From the NCBI GenBank assembly GCA_016711325.1, contig JADJTH010000001.1, positions 1 through 64,000 on the forward strand: 64,000 nt of DNA. Reading direction: 5' to 3'. Both the position numbers and the translations under genes were made by a program. A model generated the notes under the pieces. It was not told the origin of the DNA, ran no database searches, and saw only the letters and a program-made list of their open reading frames with translations. This stretch comes from Nigerium sp. (GTDB lineage Bacteria; Actinomycetota; Actinomycetes; Propionibacteriales; Propionibacteriaceae). This document shows, piece by piece, positions 35,282 through 43,331 of this stretch; positions within the stretch are counted from its first letter, which is position 1, and each line of letters opens with the position of its first letter.

Positions 35282-35776
35282 TCAGCGACCGCGGACGGCC
35301 GCGCCCTTACGGGTCGCGACCGCGCGCAACTCGTCCTGGAAGGCGAGCATCCTCTCGGTGAGCGCGGCATCGCCGGCGGCGAGGATGCGCACGGCGAGCA
35401 GGCCCGCGTTGCGGGCGTTGCCGATCGCTACCGTCGCCACCGGGACCCCGGCCGGCATCTGCACGATGGACAGCAGCGAGTCCATGCCGTCGAGATACTT
35501 CAGCGGCACCGGCACCCCGATGACCGGCAGCGGCGTCAGCGCGGCGAGCATCCCGGGCAGGTGAGCCGCGCCGCCCGCGCCCGCGATGATCGCCCTCAGC
35601 CCGCGGGTGTGCGCCTCGCGGCCGTAGCGGACCATGGCCTCGGGCATGCGGTGTGCCGACACGACGTCGGCCTCGTACCGGACGCCGAACTCGGCGAGTG
35701 CGAGCGCCGCGGCCTCCATCGTCGGCCAGTCCGAATCGGAGCCCATCACGATCCCGACCAGGGGTTGTTCAGCCAT
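35282..35776 (-). CDS. purE: N5-carboxyaminoimidazole ribonucleotide mutase
   Basis: Converts N5-CAIR to CAIR in purine synthesis. The 164-residue protein has the class I signature VGIVMGSDSDWPTMEAA, VVSAHRMPEAMVRYG (catalytic His), AIIAGAGGAAHLPGM and PVIGVPVPLKYLDGMDSLLSIVQMP. The ATG at 35776 has GGAAGGAAG upstream and overlaps the purK stop by 8 bp, so translation is coupled. Catalytic pair with PurK. Confidence 0.95.
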   Translation of the reverse strand: MAEQPLVGIVMGSDSDWPTMEAAALALAEFGVRYEADVVSAHRMPEAMVRYGREAHTRGLRAIIAGAGGAAHLPGMLAALTPLPVIGVPVPLKYLDGMDSLLSIVQMPAGVPVATVAIGNARNAGLLAVRILAAGDAALTERMLAFQDELRAVATRKGAAVRGR

Positions 35777-36959
35777 GGGTTCTTCCTTCCAGGTGATCGG
35801 ACGCCGCGCGGGCGGCGGCGCGGGTCGCGCCGAGGTCGGCGCCGCACACCGTCACGTGAGCGACCTTGCGGCCCGGCATGACGGCCTTGCCGTAGAGGTG
35901 GACGCGCACCTCGGGGTCGGCCAGCACGACCGGGAGCGAGCCGACCAGGTCGGGGTTGCCGCCGCCGAGGACATTACTCATCACCGCGACCGGTGCGGTC
36001 ATCCGCGTCGAGCCCAACGGCAGGTCGGCGACGGCCCGCAGGTGGTTCTCGAACTGGCTGGTGACGGCCCCCTCGATCGTCCAGTGGCCGGTGTTGTGCG
36101 GGCGCATCGCGAGTTCGTTGACGACGACCTCGCCGTCGGCGCGCTCCATCAACTCGACCGCCAGGACCCCCACCACGCCGAGTTCGTCGGCGATCCGGGT
36201 CGCGAAGGCGGCGATCGCGGTGGCGCGTCCGGCGTCCAGACCCGGGGCCGGGGTGGTGGTCTCGTGACAGATCCCCTGTCGCTGGACGGTTTCGCTGACC
36301 GGGTAGCTGACCGATTCCCCGCCCGGACGCCGCACCACCAGCACCGACATCTCGCGGACGAACGGCACGTACTCCTCGGCGACGATGACCACGTCGGCGG
36401 GCGCGTCGGTGCCGGACGCCACCCGTTCGGTCGGCCCGAGCGCGCGCCCGAGCGCCTCGAAGGGGACGCCCGCATCCGCGGGCCCGTCGATCTTCCACAC
36501 GCCCTTGCCGTCATAGCCGCCGCGGGAGGTCTTGGCGATGAGCGGCCAGCCGATCGTGTCGCCGAACGCCGTCAAGTCGGCCGGGGAGGACACGACGCGC
36601 CAGGCCGGGCAGGGCACGCCCATGTCGCTCAGCCTGGCGCGCATCGCCGCCTTGTCCTGGGCGTAGCGCAGCGCGTCAGGCCCGGGCCGGGCGGCGATCC
36701 CGGCGTCCGAGCAGGCCCGCAGCAGCGCGGCCGGCACGTGCTCGTGGTCGAAGGTGAGCGCGTCGACACCGCGCGCGAAATCGAGCAGGGTGGCCTCGTC
36801 GGTGTAGTCGCCGACGACCGCGTCCGGCACGACCTGGGCCGCCGAGACGCCCGGCGCCTCGGCCAACAACGCCACCTTGATGCCCAGCGGCGTGGCCGCC
36901 TCGTTCATCATCCGGGCCAGTTGGCCGCCGCCCACGATGCCGATCGTCAGGTCCGTCAC
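35769..36959 (-). CDS. purK: 5-(carboxyamino)imidazole ribonucleotide synthase
   Basis: ATP-grasp enzyme that carboxylates AIR to N5-CAIR. The 396-residue protein starts at GTG 36959 with TIGIVGGGQLARMMNEAA, has FDHEHVP, AKTSRGGYDGKGVW (ATP-grasp lysine loop), VAEEYVPFVREMSVLVVR and VNELAMRPHNTGHWTIEG, all hallmark motifs. TAACCT lies 8 nt before the GTG and no ribosome site is present. purK-purE with gtrA nearby is a conserved actinobacterial arrangement; here a peptidase gene on the opposite strand separates purK from gtrA. Confidence 0.95.
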   Translation of the reverse strand: MTDLTIGIVGGGQLARMMNEAATPLGIKVALLAEAPGVSAAQVVPDAVVGDYTDEATLLDFARGVDALTFDHEHVPAALLRACSDAGIAARPGPDALRYAQDKAAMRARLSDMGVPCPAWRVVSSPADLTAFGDTIGWPLIAKTSRGGYDGKGVWKIDGPADAGVPFEALGRALGPTERVASGTDAPADVVIVAEEYVPFVREMSVLVVRRPGGESVSYPVSETVQRQGICHETTTPAPGLDAGRATAIAAFATRIADELGVVGVLAVELMERADGEVVVNELAMRPHNTGHWTIEGAVTSQFENHLRAVADLPLGSTRMTAPVAVMSNVLGGGNPDLVGSLPVVLADPEVRVHLYGKAVMPGRKVAHVTVCGADLGATRAAARAASDHLEGRTHG

Positions 36960-37016
36960 GAGCCATGAGGTTATCTGGCTTCGCGCGAAAGGGCCGTGCG
37001 ATGTCAAGATGGCGCC

Positions 37017-37730
37017 ATGACCGCACACATCGTCGCGATGGGTGGCGGAGGGTTCGCAACGTCGCACCTCGGCGCCCCCACCAATCTGGATCGCTACCTC
37101 GTCGAACTGACCGGCAAGGCGAGCCCGCAGGTCTGCTTCGTGCCGACCGCGTCGGCCGACGACCCGCAATACATCAACAAGTTCCTGGTCGCGTACGGCA
37201 CGCTCGGCATCCGTCCCATCGTGCTCACGCTCTGGACGGACGCCGCCAATGCTGTGGCACGAATCCAGGAGGCCGACCTCATCCTGGTGGGCAACGGCGT
37301 CACGGTGAACATGCTCGCGCTGTGGAAGGCCCACGGCGTCGGCAAGGCCATCAAGAAGCGCTACGCCGCCGGCGACATCGTGCTGGCCGGCACGGCCGCG
37401 GGCGGCAACGCCTGGTTCGAGGGCTGCGTGACGGACTCCTTCGGCGACTTCCGCGCATGGCGCGGCGGCCTGGGCCTGCTCGAGGGCAGCTTCTGCAGCC
37501 ACTTCAACTCCGAGGACGGCCGCGTGGGCGTCTACACCGACGCGGTGGCGTCCGGCGAACTTCCGGGCGGCTTCGCGGCCGATGACGGCGCGGGCGTCCA
37601 TTTCGTCGACGGCTCGCTGGCCAGCTGCGTCGCCGAGCAGTCCCAGCAGCGGGTGTTCCGGGTGCAGCCCTCCGACAGCCCGTCCACGTCCGGCGTGGTC
37701 GCCGAGCGGATGCCGGTCGAGATCCTGTAG
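37017..37730 (+). CDS. peptidase E (S51) homologue lacking the catalytic serine
   Basis: 237-residue member of the peptidase S51/peptidase E group (class I glutamine-amidotransferase-like fold). It matches actinobacterial peptidase E proteins in VAMGGGGF, ADLILVGNGVTVNML, AWFEGCVTDSFG and PGGFAADDGAGVHFVDGSL. In active enzymes the nucleophile lies in G-x-S-A-G; here residues 125-130 read GTAAGG, with Ala127 in place of Ser. It is therefore probably inactive as a serine peptidase. It is transcribed divergently from purK. Confidence 0.82.
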   Translation: MTAHIVAMGGGGFATSHLGAPTNLDRYLVELTGKASPQVCFVPTASADDPQYINKFLVAYGTLGIRPIVLTLWTDAANAVARIQEADLILVGNGVTVNMLALWKAHGVGKAIKKRYAAGDIVLAGTAAGGNAWFEGCVTDSFGDFRAWRGGLGLLEGSFCSHFNSEDGRVGVYTDAVASGELPGGFAADDGAGVHFVDGSLASCVAEQSQQRVFRVQPSDSPSTSGVVAERMPVEIL

Positions 37731-37741
37731 CGGGTCGTGTC

Positions 37742-37768
37742 GCCCGGGTTGGCCACACCTGCCCGGGC
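37742..37768. terminator. bidirectional hairpin between peptidase E homologue and gtrA
   Basis: GCCCGGG (37742-37748) and CCCGGGC (37762-37768) pair over 7 bp with a 13-nt loop between two convergent genes. Confidence 0.45.
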
Positions 37769-37815
37769 GGCGCCGCACCGCTCGACTTGTCGCGCACCTG
37801 GCGCCGGACGGGCCG

Positions 37816-38268
37816 TCAGCGGAAGATGACGGCCCGCTGCACGATGAAGTTGACCGTGGTCGCCAGGCCCTGAGCGATCACGAAGCCGATGATCTGGGCC
37901 GCCGCGGTCCCCCACCACGCCTCGAGGACCGGGAAGATCAGCGCGAACGTGCCGACCTGCAGCACGAACGTCGTCAGGTACAGCACCACGACGGCCGCCA
38001 GGGTGCCCTTGCTTCCGCCTGCGTTGAAGGTCCACCGTGAGTTGATGGCGTACGCCGTCAGCGTGCCGAACACCCACGAGATCGCCTTGGCCGGCGCATG
38101 CGCCAACCCGAGCGCCATGCCCACCACGAGCAACCCGTAGTCGACGACCGCCGACACGCCCCCGGTCAGCACGAAACGGGTGAGCTGGGTGGCCAGCGGC
38201 ATCTGCCCGTCGGGCGTCTCGGATCCGGACGCGGCCTCGCTCGCAGCGGGATCGGGCGCATGAGTCAC
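37816..38268 (-). CDS. GtrA family membrane protein
   Basis: 150 residues with four predicted helices (QLTRFVLTGGVSAVVDYGLL, AKAISWVFGTLTAYAINSRWTF, LYLTTFVLQVGTFALIFPVL, QIIGFVIAQGLATTVNFIVQRAVIF), the standard GtrA fold. GtrA proteins are thought to flip or handle lipid-linked sugars for cell-surface glycans. The N-terminal 30 residues are Ala/Ser-rich. The GTG at 38268 lies 7 nt after GACGAT. It is commonly near purK in actinobacteria. Confidence 0.88.
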   Translation of the reverse strand: MTHAPDPAASEAASGSETPDGQMPLATQLTRFVLTGGVSAVVDYGLLVVGMALGLAHAPAKAISWVFGTLTAYAINSRWTFNAGGSKGTLAAVVVLYLTTFVLQVGTFALIFPVLEAWWGTAAAQIIGFVIAQGLATTVNFIVQRAVIFR

Positions 38269-38341
38269 GCGCGCTATCGTCCCACACCGCCTGGAACACC
38301 CCGGCTCGCGACCGAGCGGGCGCGGACGCACAGCCCGGCCC

Positions 38342-38974
38342 TCACTGCGCCAGGAAGTCGTACACCAGCTCGTTGAAACGCTCGGGAACGTCCGTGTTGA
38401 TCTGGTGGCCCGCGCCTTCGACGATCTCCAGGCGCGCGCCCGGGATGCCCGCCGCCAGCGCCTGGGCGGCCGGCAGGTTGGGCCTGTCGGACGCGCCGAC
38501 CAGCACCAGCGTCTTCGCGCGCACCTTGCCGAGCTGGGCGCGGTAGTCCACGCGCGCCGATTCGTCGAGCGCCTGGAGGAACCGCTTCTTCTCCACCCCC
38601 AGCGCGGCCATCCGCCGCGCCGGCATCAGCGAGAACACCAGCCGCTGCGCGCGCATCACCGCCTTGGGCGGATTCACCTGGCCCGCGGCCAGCACCAGGT
38701 GAGACACGTGCTCGGGCGCACGGATCGCCGCGTCCAGGGCCACCACCGCGCCGATGCTGACTCCCACGAGCGACATCTGCTCCACGCCGTGGGTGTTCAA
38801 CAGGCTCAGCACGTCGTCGGCCGCGCCGGTGACGGTGAACTGCTCGGCGCGTCCGGGCCGAGTTCCCTTGAGCCACGGCGCGACGGCCTTGAAACCGGCG
38901 GGCAGGACGGTGACCTGGTCCTGCCAGGACTGCGGGGTCTGGCCGAGGCCGTGGAGCAGGACGAGCAAGCGCAT
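38342..38974 (-). CDS. alpha/beta hydrolase
   Basis: 210 residues, compact cytoplasmic alpha/beta hydrolase. LVLLHGLGQTPQSW supplies the oxyanion region, SLVGVSIGAVVAL the nucleophile Ser (G-x-S-x-G), GASDRPN a candidate Asp, and GAGHQIN the catalytic His near the end. It resembles 3-oxoadipate enol-lactonase or esterase relatives, but the substrate is unknown. The ATG at 38974 is fixed by TAGATT 7 nt upstream; an in-frame TTG at 38983 is rejected. Confidence 0.85.
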   Translation of the reverse strand: MRLLVLLHGLGQTPQSWQDQVTVLPAGFKAVAPWLKGTRPGRAEQFTVTGAADDVLSLLNTHGVEQMSLVGVSIGAVVALDAAIRAPEHVSHLVLAAGQVNPPKAVMRAQRLVFSLMPARRMAALGVEKKRFLQALDESARVDYRAQLGKVRAKTLVLVGASDRPNLPAAQALAAGIPGARLEIVEGAGHQINTDVPERFNELVYDFLAQ

Positions 38975-38981
38975 GTCCGCC

Positions 38982-38987
38982 AATCTA
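38982..38987 (-). promoter_or_regulatory. -10 hexamer of a leaderless hydrolase promoter
   Basis: Minus-strand TAGATT, 7 nt before the ATG at 38974. It overlaps the space after birA, allowing expression independent of birA. Confidence 0.5.
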
Positions 38988-39007
38988 GCGGGCGGCGAGG
39001 CGACGGC

Positions 39008-39784
39008 CTACGCGCGGCGCAGATGCTCGACGTCGCCCGCGACGAACGTGCGCCGCCCGGCCGGGGTGGCCACGACGATGCCGCCGCCGGCATCCACGTC
39101 GACGGCGCGTCCGGTGACGTCGGCGGCACCGGCCAGGTGCACGGTCACGTCGCGTCCGAGCGTGCCGCAGCGCTCGCGGTAGGCGGCGATCAGGTCGCCG
39201 CCGCCGTCCCACAGCACGAACCAGCGCTCCAGCGCGATCAGCGACGCGGCCAGGATCGAGGTCGCCGACGCGTCGGACCCTTCGAGCCGCACCGACGTCG
39301 CGGTCGGCACCGGCAGTTGTTCGACCGTGAGGGCGACATTGAGGCCGAAGCCGAGGACCGCGCACGGCGGGTCGATGTCGATCACCGACTCGCACAGGAT
39401 CCCGCACAGCTTCTTGTCCCCGACCAGCACGTCGTTGGGCCACTTCAGCCCGGCGTCCAGGCCTGCGGCCGCCCGAACGCCGTCGGTGACGGCCATGCCG
39501 ACCAGCAACGGGAGCATCCCCCAGTCCTCCATCGTCCGCCGGGGAGCCACCAGCACCGAGCACGCGAACGACGTGTCCGCGGGGGCGCCCCAGCGGCGGG
39601 CGAGGCGTCCGCGGCCGGCCCGCTGGTCGCCCGTCGCGAGCACCGCACCCGGAGGACGGCCGGCGCGGGCGGCGTCCGCGAGGTCGGCGTTCGTCGAGCC
39701 GGTGGACGCCACCACCTCGACCTCGCGCCACAGTCCGCCGAGCATCGAAGAGCGCAACGCGCGGGCGTCCAGGAAGTCGGTCAC
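39008..39784 (-). CDS. birA: biotin-[acetyl-CoA-carboxylase] ligase
   Basis: Attaches biotin to the carrier domain of the acyl-CoA carboxylase encoded nearby. The 258-residue protein has the catalytic-domain motifs STGSTNADL, GDQRAGRGRLARRWGAP (biotinoyl-AMP loop), LKWPNDVLVGDKKLCGIL and GFGLNV, plus a C-terminal SH3-like domain. There is no N-terminal HTH, so it is a ligase only and not a repressor. GTG start at 39784. It is divergent from accD with only 69 bp between them, so the two are probably controlled together. Confidence 0.93.
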   Translation of the reverse strand: MTDFLDARALRSSMLGGLWREVEVVASTGSTNADLADAARAGRPPGAVLATGDQRAGRGRLARRWGAPADTSFACSVLVAPRRTMEDWGMLPLLVGMAVTDGVRAAAGLDAGLKWPNDVLVGDKKLCGILCESVIDIDPPCAVLGFGLNVALTVEQLPVPTATSVRLEGSDASATSILAASLIALERWFVLWDGGGDLIAAYRERCGTLGRDVTVHLAGAADVTGRAVDVDAGGGIVVATPAGRRTFVAGDVEHLRRA

Positions 39785-39841
39785 GGGGGTCCTTTTCGGG
39801 CGAGGGTCAGGTCGGCTTGGGCAACTGTGGTCCGTTGGCAT

Positions 39842-39847
39842 TATCGT
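39842..39847 (+). promoter_or_regulatory. -10 hexamer of a leaderless accD promoter
   Basis: TATCGT, then 6 nt (CGCCCC), then the accD ATG at 39854, with no ribosome site. TTGGGC at 39817-39822 could be the -35 element, with a long 19-nt spacer. Confidence 0.5.
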
Positions 39848-39853
39848 CGCCCC

Positions 39854-41428
39854 ATGGAGATCGACATCCACACGACACAGGGCAAGATCGCCGATCTCGG
39901 AGAACGCATTGACGCTGCCGTCAACGCCGCCTCCCCGGCCGCCGTCGAGAAGCAGCATGCCAAGGGAAAGCTCACCGCCCGAGAGCGCATCGCTGCGCTG
40001 CTCGACGAGGGCACCTTCGCTGAATTCGACGAATTCGCCCGTCACCGATCCACGGCGTTCGGCATGCAGGCCAAACGTCCCTACACCGACGGCGTCGTCA
40101 CCGGCGTCGGCGCGATCCATGGACGCCCCGTCTGCGTCTTCAGCCAAGACGTCGCCCTGTTCGGCGGCGCCTTGGGCCAGGTCTACGGCGAGAAGATCGT
40201 CAAGATCATCGACTTCGCCATCAAGACCGGCTGCCCGCTGATCGGCATCAACGAGGGCGGCGGCGCACGCATCCAAGAGGGCGTGGTCAGCCTCGGCCTG
40301 TACGGCGAGATCTTCCGCCGCAACACGCTCGCCTCCGGCGTCATCCCGCAGATCTCGTTGATCATGGGCGCCGCCGCCGGCGGTCACGTGTACTCCCCCG
40401 CGCTCACCGACTTCACGATCATGGTCGATCAGACCAGCCAGATGTTCATCACCGGTCCGGCCGTCATCAAGACCGTCACCGGCGAGGACGTCACGCTCGA
40501 GGAGCTCGGCGGCGGCCGTACCCACAACTCGAAGTCGGGCAACGCCCACTACCTGGCGGCCGACGACACCGACGCGATCGAGTACGTCCGCGAGCTGCTG
40601 AGCTACATGCCGCAGAACAACCTCGAGGATCCGCCGGTCTACGACGAGACCGAGGTCGACCTCACGATCACCGATCACGACCGCGAGCTCGACACGCTGA
40701 TCCCCGACAGCCCGAACCAGCCCTACGACATCCGCACGGTCATCAAGACGGTCCTCGACGACGACGACTTCCTCGAGGTGCAGGAACTGTTCGCCGGGAA
40801 CATCGTGGTGGGCTTCGGCCGCATCGAGGGCCGCGTGGTCGGCGTCGTCGCGAACCAGCCGATGGTGTTCGCGGGCTGCCTCGACATCGATGCGTCCGAG
40901 AAGGCCGCACGCTTCGTGCGCACGTGTGACTGCTTCAACATCCCGGTGCTCACGTTCGTCGATGTGCCGGGCTTCCTGCCCGGCGTCGAGCAGGAGCACA
41001 GCGGCATCATCCGCCGCGGCGCGAAGCTCATCTACGCGTACGCCGAGGCCACCGTGCCGCTGATCACGATCATCACCCGCAAGGCCTACGGCGGCGCGTA
41101 TGACGTGATGGGTTCCAAGCACCTGGGCGCCGACGTGAACCTCGCGTGGCCGACCGCGCAGATCGCCGTGATGGGCGCCGAGGGCGCCGTCGAGATCCTG
41201 TACCGCAAGGAACTCGCCGAGACCGCGGATCCGGCTCAGCGCCGCAAGGAGCTGATCGCCGAGTACAACGATGAGCTGGCCAACCCGTACGTCGCCGCGG
41301 AGCGCGGCTACATCGATCAGGTGATCTACCCGCACGCGACGCGCGAGACGATCATCCGGGTGATGCGGCTGCTGCGCACCAAGCGGGAGTCGCTGCCGCC
41401 CAAGAAGCACGGGAACATCCCGCTGTGA
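39854..41428 (+). CDS. accD: acyl-CoA carboxylase beta subunit (carboxyltransferase)
   Basis: Transfers CO2 from carboxybiotin to acetyl-, propionyl- or longer acyl-CoA. The 524-residue protein has the two crotonase-like halves with oxyanion glycine motifs: NEGGGARIQEGV with GAAAGGHVYSPAL in the first, and VDVPGFLPGVEQEHSGIIRRGAKLIYAYAEATVPLITI with RKAYGGAYDVMG in the second. A downstream epsilon subunit and alpha subunit complete the complex. The residue that selects chain length cannot be judged safely by eye, so acetyl versus propionyl preference is open. A longer in-frame upstream reading is antisense to birA and is rejected. Confidence 0.95.
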   Translation: MEIDIHTTQGKIADLGERIDAAVNAASPAAVEKQHAKGKLTARERIAALLDEGTFAEFDEFARHRSTAFGMQAKRPYTDGVVTGVGAIHGRPVCVFSQDVALFGGALGQVYGEKIVKIIDFAIKTGCPLIGINEGGGARIQEGVVSLGLYGEIFRRNTLASGVIPQISLIMGAAAGGHVYSPALTDFTIMVDQTSQMFITGPAVIKTVTGEDVTLEELGGGRTHNSKSGNAHYLAADDTDAIEYVRELLSYMPQNNLEDPPVYDETEVDLTITDHDRELDTLIPDSPNQPYDIRTVIKTVLDDDDFLEVQELFAGNIVVGFGRIEGRVVGVVANQPMVFAGCLDIDASEKAARFVRTCDCFNIPVLTFVDVPGFLPGVEQEHSGIIRRGAKLIYAYAEATVPLITIITRKAYGGAYDVMGSKHLGADVNLAWPTAQIAVMGAEGAVEILYRKELAETADPAQRRKELIAEYNDELANPYVAAERGYIDQVIYPHATRETIIRVMRLLRTKRESLPPKKHGNIPL

Positions 41429-41667
41429 GCGGCATCGAGGACCTCGAGGAGGTGCGGGCACCGGCCTTCCGGGTGGTGTCCGGCACCCCGAGCGACGAGG
41501 AGCTGGCCGCGCTGACCGCGCTCTTCGCGGTCATGCGACGCGGGCGCGGGCGTCCTCATGCTCCCGCGTCGTCGGCGATCGCGGGAGGGTGGCGTTCCCA
41601 CTGGCACCTCGCCCGTCAACCGATGCTGCAGGGCTACGCGGCTTGGCGCAGCACCGCGCGCCGCTGA
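41425..41667 (+). CDS. accE: acyl-CoA carboxylase epsilon subunit
   Basis: 80-residue small subunit specific to actinobacterial acyl-CoA carboxylases; it binds the beta subunit and stabilises the complex. The RVVSGTPSDEELAALTALFAV segment is the family core, and the C-terminus WRSHWHLARQPMLQGYAAWR resembles the usual W-x-P-x-W ending. The GTG start overlaps the accD stop by 4 nt (GTGA), ensuring coupled synthesis. Confidence 0.9.
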   Translation: MSGIEDLEEVRAPAFRVVSGTPSDEELAALTALFAVMRRGRGRPHAPASSAIAGGWRSHWHLARQPMLQGYAAWRSTARR

Positions 41668-41669
41668 GG

Positions 41670-42278
41670 GTGCGCTTCGTCCTGGCTTCGGCGTCCCCGG
41701 CCCGCGTGAGCGTGCTGCGGGGCGCCGGGGTCGTTCCCGAGGTCGTCGTGTCGGGGGTGGACGAGTCCGGGATCGCCACGCATGATCCGCCCGCCCTCGT
41801 CGGCGAGCTGGCCCGGCTCAAGGCCGAGGCGGTGTTCGCGGGCCTGGACGCCGAGGTCGGACTCGTCGTGCTGGGCTGCGACTCGGTGCTCGTGCTGGAC
41901 GGCGAGGTGCACGGCAAGCCGTACACCGACGATCGCGTGCGCGCCCGTTGGCGTCAGATGCGCGGGCGCCGCGGCGATCTGCTGACCGGGCATCACCTCA
42001 TCGTCGTGCGCGGCGACGAGGTCGTCCGCTCCACCGAGGTGGCCGGAACCGGCGTGGTCTTCGCCGACGTGACGGACGCCGAGATCGAGGCCTATCTGGC
42101 CACCGGCGAGCCGCATCACTGCGCCGGCGCCTTCACGATCGACGGTGTCGGCGGCGCCTTCGTCGACCGGATCGAGGGTGACCACCACAATGTGATCGGC
42201 CTCAGTCTTCCCACCCTGCGCCGCATGCTGGCCGCGTCCGGCGTGGCGTGGACCGACCTTTGGCAACACCCGGGGTAA
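41670..42278 (+). CDS. maf: Maf-like nucleotide pyrophosphatase
   Basis: Hydrolyses non-canonical or modified nucleoside triphosphates. The 202-residue protein starts FVLASASPARVSVLRGAG (the S-x-S-P-R loop, here SASPAR), has LVVLGCDSVLVLDGEVHGKP with the catalytic Asp, and DVTDAEIEAYLATGEP and CAGAFTIDGVGGAFVDRIEGDHHNVIGL, the family hallmarks. GTG start at 41670, 3 bp after accE. Maf inside the acc cluster is a conserved actinobacterial arrangement. Confidence 0.92.
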   Translation: MRFVLASASPARVSVLRGAGVVPEVVVSGVDESGIATHDPPALVGELARLKAEAVFAGLDAEVGLVVLGCDSVLVLDGEVHGKPYTDDRVRARWRQMRGRRGDLLTGHHLIVVRGDEVVRSTEVAGTGVVFADVTDAEIEAYLATGEPHHCAGAFTIDGVGGAFVDRIEGDHHNVIGLSLPTLRRMLAASGVAWTDLWQHPG

Positions 42279-42313
42279 CCGCGCCGCCGCACGGGCGCTA
42301 CCATGGTGCGGCC

Positions 42314-43213
42314 ATGACTGAGCCCATACCCGCGACCACCCGTGCTCGCCTGCCCGCGTCCGTGCGCGCGATGCGTCCCAAGCAGTGGGTGAAGAACGTG
42401 CTCGTCGCGGCCGCCCCCGTCGCGGCCGGGACACTGCTCGACCCGAGAGTGGCGCTCACGACGCTCGGGGCGTTCGTGACGTTCTGCCTCGCGAGCGCCT
42501 CCATCTACCTGATCAACGACGTCCGCGACGTCGAATCGGACCGCCTGCATCCCAAGAAGCGGCTACGGCCGATCGCGGCCGGCGAACTGGCGCACTCGAC
42601 CGCCGTCGGTCTCTCCGCCGTCACCGGCGCGGCCAGTCTGGCGCTCGGGTTCTGGATCGAGCCCCTGCTCGGTGTGACCCTCGCGGTCTACTGGCTGTTC
42701 CAGGTCGGCTACTCGCTGTTCCTGAAGAACCAGCCCATCATCGACCTCGCGATGGTGGCAGCGGGCTTCCTGCTGCGGGCGATCGCGGGCGGTGTCGCCT
42801 CGGGCATCCAACTGTCGCAGTGGTTCCTGCTGGTGGCGTCGTTCGGCTCGTTGTTCATGGTCGCGGGCAAGCGCTACTCGGAGATGCGCGAGCTCGGCCC
42901 TGATGCGGGCACGCGTGCCTCACTGGCGCGCTACACCGACAGCTATCTCAGGTTCGCCTGGACGATGGCGTGCACGGCCGTGATCATGTCCTACTCGCTG
43001 TGGGCGTTCGAGCAGAGCGGCGACAGCACGCCGTGGCAACTCCCCTGGCACGCGATCTCGATCGCGCCGTTCACCCTGGCGCTCATGCGCTACGCGTACG
43101 TCGTCGACACCGGCGAAGCCGGCGAACCCGAGGCGGTCGTCATGTCGGATCGGCTCCTGCAGGGGCTCGCGATCGCCTGGGCGGTTCCCGTGGCCGTCGG
43201 CGTGTTCGGCTGA
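42314..43213 (+). CDS. UbiA-family prenyltransferase, decaprenyl-phosphate phosphoribosyltransferase type
   Basis: Membrane enzyme of 299 residues with about nine helices. The first Asp-rich motif is YLINDVRDVESDRLHPKKRLRPIA, with NDxxDxxxD that binds PRPP-Mg; the second site is YSEMRELGPDAGTRASL. MRPKQWVKN at the N-terminus and the HPKKRLRPIA segment are those of DPPR synthases, which make the precursor of decaprenyl-phosphoryl arabinose for cell-wall arabinan. The partner epimerase genes are not in this window. TACCAT lies 9 nt before the ATG. Confidence 0.85.
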   Translation: MTEPIPATTRARLPASVRAMRPKQWVKNVLVAAAPVAAGTLLDPRVALTTLGAFVTFCLASASIYLINDVRDVESDRLHPKKRLRPIAAGELAHSTAVGLSAVTGAASLALGFWIEPLLGVTLAVYWLFQVGYSLFLKNQPIIDLAMVAAGFLLRAIAGGVASGIQLSQWFLLVASFGSLFMVAGKRYSEMRELGPDAGTRASLARYTDSYLRFAWTMACTAVIMSYSLWAFEQSGDSTPWQLPWHAISIAPFTLALMRYAYVVDTGEAGEPEAVVMSDRLLQGLAIAWAVPVAVGVFG

Positions 43214-43275
43214 GTTCCGTTCGCCCTCGGACGCCGACCGGCATCCCAGATTCGGAGCGCGCGCGTTCTTGGTCC

Positions 43276-43281
43276 TAGACT
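43276..43281 (+). promoter_or_regulatory. candidate accA -10 hexamer
   Basis: TAGACT lies about 50 nt before the accA GTG, leaving a leader that ends in a perfect AAGGAGG ribosome site (43321-43327). This gives accA a promoter separate from the accD operon. Confidence 0.35.
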
Positions 43282-43331
43282 CCGAACCGACACGGCTGTG
43301 TAGCCAGGAACGGGTCATTCAAGGAGGAAAT

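Noticed and set aside
38405..39853. In-frame N-terminal extension of accD of about 480 codons
   Set aside because: It runs antisense through birA and the hydrolase; the accD family start and a promoter hexamer are at 39854.
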